DNA of 7,801 nt, from NCBI GenBank assembly GCA_017745015.1, contig JAGIAF010000006.1, positions 12,935 through 20,735 on the forward strand. Direction: 5' to 3'. The stretch is from Bdellovibrio sp. GTDB lineage: Bacteria > Bdellovibrionota > Bdellovibrionia > Bdellovibrionales > Bdellovibrionaceae. A program made the translations under genes and the position numbers. Below, in pieces: positions 1 to 6,035 of this stretch. The notes below the pieces were generated by a model. It made no database searches. It saw nothing but the letters and a program-made list of their open reading frames with translations, and was not told the origin of the DNA. How positions within the stretch are numbered: position 1 is the stretch's first letter; every line of letters begins with the position of its first letter.

Positions 1-614
1 GCGCAGATGCGGCCCGAGAAACTCCTCCGATCAAGAGAATGTTAGGAGCGGGAGTCAACGTGGGTGCGGGTACCGATGCCACGCGAGTTGCCAGTTACAA
101 TCCCTGGGTTTGCCTTTATTGGTTGGTCACAGGAAACACGGTGGGTGGTTTGAATTTGTATCCGGAGAAAAACTGCCTGGATCGCGAGACCGCATTGAAA
201 CTTTGGACCAGCGCTAACACGTGGTTCTCAAATGAAGAAGGTGTGAAGGGGCAAATCAAAGCGGGGCAGCTCGCGGACTTTGCCGTATTAAGTGATGACT
301 TTTTCTCTATTGCGAAGGAAGAGATTAAAGATCTGGCCTCGGTGATGACGGTGGTGGGTGGAAAGATCGTTTATGGTTCGGAAGAGTTTGGTGGAATGTC
401 GCCAGAGCTTCCTCCTGCGATGCCAGATTGGTCCCCGGTACGTTATTACGGCGGCTATCAATCTCGTTCGGTAGAATCTAGACGCTTTGCTCAGGACAGC
501 GTCAGCTTCTTGTCGAAATGCTGCTCCGTGCATTTGGCTCCCAAGAATCAGCGAAACTCCCTCGAAGAAGTGATGATGGATTGGAGTTTAGGCTGTTCAT
601 GTTGGGCCTTTTAA
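1..614 (+). CDS. Amidohydrolase family (YtcJ/AepA-like) metal-dependent hydrolase, C-terminal part
   Basis: The reading frame is open to the left edge (first full codon at 3), so the true start lies outside the window and about 204 residues are visible. The piece GAGTDATR, with Asp encoded at 75-77, fits the conserved aspartate at the end of the amidohydrolase TIM barrel, which in this superfamily helps bind metal and activate water. The stretch from about 250 to 390 (GQIKAGQLADFAVLSDD, then VVGGKIVYG) is the typical C-terminal composite beta-sandwich: 'G.I..Gk.ADf.vl' followed by 'tiv.Gk.vy'. The protein ends in a Cys-containing tail, GCSCWAF, which resembles C-termini I associate with YtcJ-like proteins. 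The His metal ligands would lie upstream and cannot be checked. The family cleaves amide, carbamate or related C-N bonds, but the substrate is not predictable here. The family call is fairly sure; the specificity is unknown. Confidence 0.85.
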   Translation, partial: ADAARETPPIKRMLGAGVNVGAGTDATRVASYNPWVCLYWLVTGNTVGGLNLYPEKNCLDRETALKLWTSANTWFSNEEGVKGQIKAGQLADFAVLSDDFFSIAKEEIKDLASVMTVVGGKIVYGSEEFGGMSPELPPAMPDWSPVRYYGGYQSRSVESRRFAQDSVSFLSKCCSVHLAPKNQRNSLEEVMMDWSLGCSCWAF

Positions 615-621
615 ATGACAG

Positions 622-627
622 TATAAT
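622..627 (+). promoter_or_regulatory. Candidate -10 box upstream of the protease gene
   Basis: TATAAT matches the housekeeping sigma -10 consensus perfectly and lies eight bases after the amidohydrolase stop codon. No good -35 hexamer stands 16-18 bp upstream: TTGGGC at 602-607 is only 14 bp away and TTCATG at 597-602 is 19 bp away. If used, transcription would start near 634, giving an untranslated leader of roughly 78 nt that contains the whole 661-707 hairpin. Confidence 0.3.
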
Positions 628-660
628 TAGTCCCTGCGTTATCGTATTTTGATATTGTAA

Positions 661-707
661 TGGTCCCCCAAGTGCGGTCTAAAAATGGGCAATTTGGAGG
701 GGGACCA
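661..707 (+). promoter_or_regulatory. Leader hairpin overlapping the protease Shine-Dalgarno
   Basis: TGGTCCCCC at 661-669 and GGGGGACCA at 699-707 are perfect reverse complements, giving a 9-bp stem with seven G-C pairs and a 29-nt loop. The right arm includes the last five G residues of the ribosome-binding sequence GGAGGGGG (696-703) and ends four bases before the ATG at 712. In RNA this would partly hide the ribosome-binding site. No U-run follows, so it is not an intrinsic terminator. The repeat is seen directly; its role in translational control is inference. Confidence 0.55.
696..703 (+). promoter_or_regulatory. Shine-Dalgarno deciding the protease start at 712
   Basis: GGAGGGGG sits 8 nt before the ATG at 712, a near-ideal position. 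An in-frame ATG at 685 lies upstream, but using it would put this purine block inside the coding region and place non-hydrophobic residues (MGNLEGDQT) before the signal peptide. The start at 712 is therefore preferred. Confidence 0.85.
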
Positions 708-711
708 AACT

Positions 712-1710
712 ATGTCTAAATTTATTTCTGCTTCGATGCTTTCTGCGATTTTCATGCTTTCGGCATGTACGCCTTCGAGCAAATACGTAGATAACTTTGT
801 TCAAAACGGTTCAATTATTGGTGGTGAGCCAGTTCTTGCTGATGAGTCTATTGCAAAATCAACGGTTGCGATCTTGGCAACAGTGATTACGAGCGACGGC
901 CAAATGGGTCGTTTCCTTTGCACAGGTTCTATCATTGCTCCAAAAGTTGTTATGACAGCAGCTCACTGCGTGCCAGGTAATGAGTACGGTCGTGTTTCTT
1001 ACAGTTTGATTTTCGGTACCAACATGAAAACTGGTGGCATGGCGACTCGCAAAGTTGCGGCGGCTAAAGTTCACCCGAACTACGGTGATGGTGACAGACG
1101 TCTTGAAGAGACGATCAAAAGATTGGAAAAAGAAGGAAACCCAACAGGTGAAGGCGTAACCTTGTCTGATTCCGAACAAGGTGCAGATAACAATGATATC
1201 GCTCTTTTCAAAATCGATGGCGATCTTCCAGCGGGTTTCAAACCGGCTGAGATGTTGACCGATGATACTTTGTTGAAACCAGGAACGGCCGTGACATTGG
1301 CAGGCTACGGAACAACTTCAGTTAAGAAAACTCCGGTGGATCCCGCAAAGTTCCCAGATCTTGATGAAGCGATCGCTTCAGGTAAAGTTTCATGCAATTA
1401 CGCAAAAACTACGTGCTTCATCATCCGTAATCAAAACGAAAATATTTTGAAAAAAACGATGGTTCAAGTAACTCAAAACTTTGGTGCGACAGAAGTTATT
1501 TTGGATCAGTCACAAGGTAAAGGCGCTTGCCACGGTGACTCTGGTGGTCCGGCATTCTTGAATGTTCGCGGTGTTGAGTACCTTTGGGGTGTAACAAGCC
1601 GTGGTTCAGGTAAAGATGGTATCGACGATTGTTCTGATATGAGCATCTACACGAAAGCTAACGACCAACTAGACTTCATCAACAGCACGCTGAAGGAATG
1701 GGGTCTTTAA
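712..1710 (+). CDS. Trypsin-family (S1) serine protease, lipoprotein precursor
   Basis: This 332-residue protein is a chymotrypsin-fold endopeptidase exported as a lipoprotein. Residues 1-19 form a lipoprotein signal ending in the lipobox LSAC, with Cys19 as the lipidated residue. Thr follows at +2, so no Asp inner-membrane retention signal is seen and outer-membrane placement is likely. A short pro-segment leads to IIGG at 35-38, equivalent to the mature N-terminus of trypsin (IVGG). The triad is complete: His85 in TAAHC, Asp162 in NNDIAL and Ser277 in GDSGGP. The residue six before the Ser (trypsin 189) is Gly, so trypsin-like Arg/Lys cleavage is not expected. Glycine codons are mostly GGT with no GGG read, unlike the neighbours, hinting at high expression. 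The 712 start is chosen on the strong Shine-Dalgarno at 696-703. The substrate is unknown; roles in prey digestion or envelope work are only possible. Confidence 0.95.
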   Translation: MSKFISASMLSAIFMLSACTPSSKYVDNFVQNGSIIGGEPVLADESIAKSTVAILATVITSDGQMGRFLCTGSIIAPKVVMTAAHCVPGNEYGRVSYSLIFGTNMKTGGMATRKVAAAKVHPNYGDGDRRLEETIKRLEKEGNPTGEGVTLSDSEQGADNNDIALFKIDGDLPAGFKPAEMLTDDTLLKPGTAVTLAGYGTTSVKKTPVDPAKFPDLDEAIASGKVSCNYAKTTCFIIRNQNENILKKTMVQVTQNFGATEVILDQSQGKGACHGDSGGPAFLNVRGVEYLWGVTSRGSGKDGIDDCSDMSIYTKANDQLDFINSTLKEWGL

Positions 1711-1789
1711 TCCTTTCTTGATATACTGATTCTACGCATGAGACGGGGTGGATGATTGTTCTGCTTCGTCAATGCTCTAAACTCATAGA

Positions 1790-3973
1790 GTGACAAAAAC
1801 AGTGCGTAGAACCCTTATTACTCTCGCCGTTCTTTTGGGGCTGTACTGCCTGGTGGGGTTCTTTTTAGTTCCTTACATTGCCTCTCGGCAAATCACAAAA
1901 AATATTGAAAAGCGCTTGGGTGTTACGCCGCAGATCGGGAAGATCTCGCTGAATCCTTTTACCTTTGTTGCCTCCATTGAGAATTTTAATATCCCTGGCA
2001 AAGAGTCCACGGCCGAAGTGCACAGTCGCTTGCAGTTTGAAAAGTTCGCGGTGAACTTAACGGTTTATCCTCTTTTGCAAAAAGAGCTGCATTTTAAAAC
2101 TGTAGAGCTTAAAGGCGCGAGGGCACAATTCATTGTTTATCAAGATGGCTCAACCAATTGGGATATGAAGCCTGGTCCTGAAACCGCCAAAGAAACCGGC
2201 GACGAAGCCAATGAGGATGGCAAAGAATGGACCCTGACCTTGGAATCAGTGGAGATCAGTAAAAGCACTTTTGACTTCTGGGACCACACCCATGCTTCGC
2301 CACTGCATATTCCGCTAGGGCCTTTGCACTTAACCGCAACCAATATCAGCACCTCGTTGGGGAGTCACACGTCGCTGCGAAGTTTAGCCATCTCTGTTGG
2401 AGAACGAGGGCATTTGAACTTAAGCGGCAGTATGAGTGTGAAGCCTTTCACAGCACAAGTGGCTCTTGATGTGAAGGATCTGCCGTTGGATTTTTTAACG
2501 GCCTATCTTTCGGACCGCACGTGGCTTTCGCTTTCAAAGGGCTCTTTGGATCTGCGAGGGGAGTTGAAGTATGCCCAAGGCAATATCACCTTTGGTGGTT
2601 CCTCTGAAGTGCGCGATCTGCAAGTTCTTCAAGAGAATGTCGAAAAGCCCGTGGTCACTTGGAAGGTCATGGAGCTTAAAGACATTCAACTTTCTACGAG
2701 ACCCTTTGATCTCAAAATTCGTGATGTGGGATTGGATGGGTTGAATACACAGGTGGTGTTGCGGGCAGATGGCGCCTTAAACTTTCGTTCTTTTATGAAG
2801 ACCGCGGCGCCACCGCCCACGGGACAGGAAGCTCCAGGGCCCTCTGCCAGCGAATCAACGTCGTTGTCTTACTTGATCTCACAGCTGCGTTTAAGCAATG
2901 CGGAACTTGATTACGCTGATGAACAGATTAAACCTCACTTCAGAGCCCACATTCACAGTCTTGATGGGACGATTCTGCCGATATCAAATGAACAGGGCGA
3001 AAAGATCAATGTTACACTCTCGGGCAAGGTTGAAGCCTACGGAAAATTTCAAGGCCATGGCTTCTTAATCCCATTAGAGAAACCGGTTCTGGATTTCACA
3101 GCGAGCTTTCACAACATCGAACTCACCACCTTCACGCCGTACTCGGGGCGTTTTGCCGGTTATGAAATCAGCAAAGGTAAACTCTTCTTGGATATTAACT
3201 ATAAGATCGTTAACAACCGCATTCGCGGCGATAACAAAGTTCTGCTCGATCAATTCACTCTGGGCAATAAAGTGGAAAGCGAGAAGGCAGGGCCGTGGCC
3301 GTTGAAGTTTGCGCTCGCTTTGATGAAAGATCGTAAGGGACAGATTAAATTCAAACTTCCGGTGGCGGGACAGTTGAATGATCCTTCATTTTCTTGGGGA
3401 AATCTGATCTGGACGGCAATTAAAAATTTGGTGGTAAAGATCGTGGCTTCACCTTTTGATTTTATTGCAAGTCTTGTCGGGGGCGGTAAAGATTTGCAGA
3501 GCATTCGTTTTGAACCGGGCACGACCGAACTGACGGAAAATGAATCTGAGAAAATCGCCAAGATCGCCGAAGCTCTTGCAGATCGTCCTCAATTGGCGAT
3601 GGAGATTAAGGGCGAGTACTCGCAAGCTGATATCGATGCTCTTGAAGAGAAGAATCTCGAAAAGAAACTCGAGCCCTATTTGAAACGTCATAAAGGAGAT
3701 CAATCCAAGGCCCTGAAATCTTTTGCTCAAGGGGCGCTCAGTAAAGAAGAGCTTGAAAAGACCAGTCCTGAGGATCTCGTCAAAAAGCTGGCTCGCAAGA
3801 TTCCGGTTTCTGAGGATCAGTTGAAGGCTCTGGGATTAGCGCGAGGTAATGTGGTCATGGGTTTACTTGCAGCGCAGAAAGTGGACACGCAGCGCGTGTA
3901 TCTCTTAGCTGGTTCAAAAGGAGACGAGAAGTCGCCGCCTCAAGTCTTTCTCACTTTAAAAGAAAAAAATTGA
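1790..3973 (+). CDS. DUF748 / AsmA-like membrane-anchored periplasmic protein
   Basis: This 727-residue protein has an N-terminal membrane anchor (about residues 9-27), then a long beta-rich periplasmic region with the repeating 'SLNPFTF...I.NF.I' and 'VELKGARAQFIVYQDGSTNW' style typical of DUF748. Near residue 571 begins IRFEPGTTELTENESEKI, the C-terminal segment seen in this family, followed by a charged helical region (about 608-680). Two flexible linkers occur: an acidic one near 128-145 and a Pro/Ser/Glu one near 338-355. DUF748 belongs with the AsmA-like proteins, some of which are implicated in moving lipids between the membranes; the exact job here is unknown. It is shorter than many proteobacterial members I recall. 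The start is GTG 1790 (an in-frame TAA lies at 1778-1780). GTG 1802, preceded by AGAG at 1787-1790, is an equally possible start. No strong Shine-Dalgarno supports 1790. Confidence 0.88.
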   Translation: MTKTVRRTLITLAVLLGLYCLVGFFLVPYIASRQITKNIEKRLGVTPQIGKISLNPFTFVASIENFNIPGKESTAEVHSRLQFEKFAVNLTVYPLLQKELHFKTVELKGARAQFIVYQDGSTNWDMKPGPETAKETGDEANEDGKEWTLTLESVEISKSTFDFWDHTHASPLHIPLGPLHLTATNISTSLGSHTSLRSLAISVGERGHLNLSGSMSVKPFTAQVALDVKDLPLDFLTAYLSDRTWLSLSKGSLDLRGELKYAQGNITFGGSSEVRDLQVLQENVEKPVVTWKVMELKDIQLSTRPFDLKIRDVGLDGLNTQVVLRADGALNFRSFMKTAAPPPTGQEAPGPSASESTSLSYLISQLRLSNAELDYADEQIKPHFRAHIHSLDGTILPISNEQGEKINVTLSGKVEAYGKFQGHGFLIPLEKPVLDFTASFHNIELTTFTPYSGRFAGYEISKGKLFLDINYKIVNNRIRGDNKVLLDQFTLGNKVESEKAGPWPLKFALALMKDRKGQIKFKLPVAGQLNDPSFSWGNLIWTAIKNLVVKIVASPFDFIASLVGGGKDLQSIRFEPGTTELTENESEKIAKIAEALADRPQLAMEIKGEYSQADIDALEEKNLEKKLEPYLKRHKGDQSKALKSFAQGALSKEELEKTSPEDLVKKLARKIPVSEDQLKALGLARGNVVMGLLAAQKVDTQRVYLLAGSKGDEKSPPQVFLTLKEKN

Positions 3974-4004
3974 AAAGCTCTGATCTGAGGACTATGTTGA
4001 ATAG

Positions 4005-4334
4005 GTGAGAAGAAAGATTGGTTATCTTTTTAATGCCGTTCTTATCGTATCGTTGCTATCAGTTTTGATTGGCAGCTATCTTTCTTTTCATACAGACTCC
4101 TATGAGACCAGTCATGAACAATCTATCAGCTCTCAGATGGATCAGCACGGTGAGCAACATTGCTCTGATCCTTGTGAAAGTGGATTTTGCCACTTAGGGC
4201 ATTGTGCGAAGTTAGTTATTTATAATGTGAGCTGGTCTGCCCAGTCACTTGAATTGAATTCATTGTTTGTTGGAGACTTCAAACGTCCATCTGACTGCTT
4301 TCTTGAAGGTCCTTTCCAACCTCCACGGGTTTAA
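4005..4334 (+). CDS. Small membrane-anchored His/Cys-rich protein of a metal efflux operon (CzcI-like position)
   Basis: The 109-residue product has a basic start (MRRK), one hydrophobic segment (about 7-27) and no clear signal-peptidase site, so it is probably anchored in the inner membrane with its remainder in the periplasm. Residues 48-67 hold a dense metal-ligand cluster: His48, His52, Cys53, Cys57, Cys62, His63, His66 and Cys67, with further His at 29 and 37 and a lone Cys98. The C-terminus is GPFQPPRV. The start is fixed by a TAG at 4002-4004 directly before the GTG; GAGG at 3987-3990 is rather far (14 nt). It lies 31 bp after the DUF748 gene and 54 bp before the TolC-family gene. Small His-rich proteins such as CzcI are known at this place in czc operons, but I see no clear alignment to CzcI. 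Binding or sensing of a soft or transition metal ion is inference. Confidence 0.75.
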   Translation: MRRKIGYLFNAVLIVSLLSVLIGSYLSFHTDSYETSHEQSISSQMDQHGEQHCSDPCESGFCHLGHCAKLVIYNVSWSAQSLELNSLFVGDFKRPSDCFLEGPFQPPRV

Positions 4335-4357
4335 TTTTTTCGTAAACTCGCAATCAG

Positions 4358-4369
4358 AAATTTAAATTT
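4358..4369. repeat. AT-only palindrome upstream of the TolC-family gene
   Basis: AAATTTAAATTT is a perfect 12-bp palindrome in the 54-bp gap before the channel gene, about 20 bp before its start. It is composed only of A and T in an AT-rich stretch, so it may be chance, a weak promoter/UP-like element or a regulator site. No known metal-regulator box is recognised. Confidence 0.25.
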
Positions 4370-4388
4370 TAAAAAATAAGGTACATCT

Positions 4389-5630
4389 ATGTTGAATCTT
4401 AGATGGCTCTCCGGCTTCGTGGTAGCTATGGCTGCTACTCAAGCGGGAGCCGATACTATTTCCTGCGGTGGGATGAAGTCCTATCGCGAAGTGATCTCTT
4501 GCGCTGAACAAAATGCGCCGGAAATTTTGCAACTTGAAGCAACCTCTAAAGCTAAGAAAGCCCATGTGGATGTAGCGACGCAATGGTTGAATCCAGAACT
4601 GGCGTTACAATCCGTATCAGGCACATCCCAATCTGACAGAAAGACCGAGACCGATGTGTCCTTGGCTTTTCCCATTGAGCTTGGCAGCAAGCGTTCTGGG
4701 CGCAAGCAGGTGGCGGAAGCGAACTCCGCACGTAGCGAAAGTGAGCTGCTGTTGGCAAAGTCTCAAGTCCGAAAGACAGCATTCTTAAAGCTGACACGTC
4801 TTCGTCAGATTCTTGACGAGGTCGAGCTAGTGGAGGAGTCGCGCGAGACGTTCACCAAACTTGTTCGTCAATATGAATCACGCCCGGCTCGTTCACCGGA
4901 ACAAGACGTTTCTTTGACGGTTTTTAAAATAGCTAAGAGTGAATATGGCCTTAAGCGTTTGGAATTTGACGAAGAACTTTCCGATCTTGAAAGCTATTTC
5001 AAGATTTCAACAGGTCTGACATTGGAAGATCTTAAAAAAGTTTTGCCACCAAAGGTTGCGAAGTGGCCCGCGTTGAAAGCTCAAGGAGCAAATCCAGTGA
5101 AGTCACCAACGTTGGCGATGTTGGAAGCAGAAGTCAATGCAGCTCATGGCGAGCTTCGTCAGGCGCAAGGTGATTCTTGGCCAACATTGTTGTTGGGACC
5201 CTCTGCAAAGTTCAGCGAAGAAGCCGGAGAAAACCTGCAGCAATGGGGCTTTAACTTGAGTTTCCCACTGCCGGTATTTAATACGAACGGGGCGGGTCGG
5301 TCCGCCGCGAAATTAGCCGCACAATCGGCAGAGCAACGTAAGTCCATTGGAATTCAGCAACTTGAATTGCAAAGAGCTTCTTTAGAGAAGACTTACAAGA
5401 AGTCGGTATTCGCTTTTGAAAGTGCTCCTGGTGGAAAAGATCTCGAGCAAAAACATAAAACAGTCGAAGGACTTTTTATGCGTGGCTTAGTCTCGAGTTC
5501 TCTTGTGATCGAGGCCCATCGTTCCTTAGTAGAATTCGAAAAAATTCGTAACGAGCGAGAACTTCGCGCCATGGAAGCCTTCCTTGAGATTCAGACTTTA
5601 AATGGCGAGAAAGCAGAGTTCGATCTATGA
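4389..5630 (+). CDS. TolC-family outer-membrane channel (CzcC-like)
   Basis: The 413-residue protein has a signal peptide with probable cleavage after AGA21 and then an outer-membrane efflux protein (TolC family) made of two repeats. The first repeat shows DVSLAFPIELGSKRSGR (about 89-105), and the second FNLSFPLPVFNTNGAGRSAAKL (about 288-309). These are the paired beta-strand entries into the long periplasmic helices, which appear as Glu/Lys/Leu-rich heptad-like stretches after each. Length is close to that of CzcC. Two cysteines (26 and 38) near the mature N-terminus could form a disulfide. TAAGG at 4377-4381, 7 nt before the ATG, supports the start. The gene overlaps the adaptor-like gene by ATGA at its end, showing translational coupling. 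It would form the outer-membrane exit duct for the RND pump encoded downstream. Confidence 0.93.
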   Translation: MLNLRWLSGFVVAMAATQAGADTISCGGMKSYREVISCAEQNAPEILQLEATSKAKKAHVDVATQWLNPELALQSVSGTSQSDRKTETDVSLAFPIELGSKRSGRKQVAEANSARSESELLLAKSQVRKTAFLKLTRLRQILDEVELVEESRETFTKLVRQYESRPARSPEQDVSLTVFKIAKSEYGLKRLEFDEELSDLESYFKISTGLTLEDLKKVLPPKVAKWPALKAQGANPVKSPTLAMLEAEVNAAHGELRQAQGDSWPTLLLGPSAKFSEEAGENLQQWGFNLSFPLPVFNTNGAGRSAAKLAAQSAEQRKSIGIQQLELQRASLEKTYKKSVFAFESAPGGKDLEQKHKTVEGLFMRGLVSSSLVIEAHRSLVEFEKIRNERELRAMEAFLEIQTLNGEKAEFDL

Positions 5631-6028
5631 GAACAATTTTTCTGATGTCATTGTTCATGTTTTCAATCTGCAGCCATGCCAGTGAGGAGGCGCATCATGA
5701 GGATGATCATCATGCACCAAGCTTTAAACTTTCAGCAGAGGCGACAAAGAATTTTGAAGTAAAAACGATCAAGCTCAGTGGCAAGGCTCCGTGGGGGATT
5801 CCTGACAGTGCAGTACTGTATTCCGGTGAAGAGGTGAATATTTACCGTCTTCGTAAGGGTGAATATCAACGCATTGATTTTGAGACCTCTGCGAAAACTG
5901 TGGGAACTTTAAAGGTGAAATCTCGCGACCTTTGCGAAGGTGACGAAGTGGTCACTCACGGGGTGGGCTTCTTGCGTGCCGTTGATATTGTTGAATCCGG
6001 TGGAGCACCAGAAGGGCATTCACACTAG
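5627..6028 (+). CDS. Minimal periplasmic adaptor-like protein (membrane-proximal domain of a CzcB/CusB-type fusion protein)
   Basis: The 133-residue product has a signal peptide (about 1-18, SHA before the cut), a His/acid stretch AHHEDDHHA (22-30) and FKLSAEATKNFEVKTIKLSG (33-52). The last matches the first strand pair of CzcB-like adaptors. It passes directly to IPDSAVLYSGEEVNIYRLRKG (58-78) and a C-terminal segment with DLCEGDEVVTHGVGFL (101-116), matching the adaptor family's final 'GL.pGe.VV..G..fl' strand region, and ends EGHSH. The usual middle, about 200 residues of lipoyl, alpha-hairpin and beta-barrel domains in full adaptors, is absent. The ATG overlaps the TolC-family stop (ATGA) and AGAG at 5615-5618 gives a ribosome site; the pump gene begins 7 bp after its stop. 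It sits exactly where czcB belongs. Metal binding by the His tails is inference. A separate metallochaperone role (CusF-like in function) is an alternative. Confidence 0.75.
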   Translation: MRTIFLMSLFMFSICSHASEEAHHEDDHHAPSFKLSAEATKNFEVKTIKLSGKAPWGIPDSAVLYSGEEVNIYRLRKGEYQRIDFETSAKTVGTLKVKSRDLCEGDEVVTHGVGFLRAVDIVESGGAPEGHSH

Positions 6029-6035
6029 GTAATTT

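Noticed and set aside
685..711. Upstream ATG at 685 as the protease start
   Set aside because: It lies inside the leader hairpin loop, has no ribosome site, would make GGAGGGGG coding, and adds non-hydrophobic residues before a good lipoprotein signal; 712 fits all signals better.
1718..1727. TTGATA and TATACT in the gap between the protease and the DUF748 gene as promoter elements
   Set aside because: The hexamers overlap one another and neither has a partner at 16-18 bp; the 79-bp gap (1711-1789) shows no convincing promoter or terminator.
4318..4340. Possible intrinsic terminator after the His/Cys-rich gene (AACC...GGTT then a T-run)
   Set aside because: The stem is only 4 bp with mixed pairs, overlaps the end of the coding region, and three bases separate it from the T-run; too weak to call.
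5627..6028. The short adaptor as a frameshifted or decayed full-length czcB
   Set aside because: The signal peptide, start overlap with the previous gene and C-terminal segment are all intact in one frame, and there is no spare sequence in the window (the pump starts 7 bp after its stop) that could hold the missing middle.
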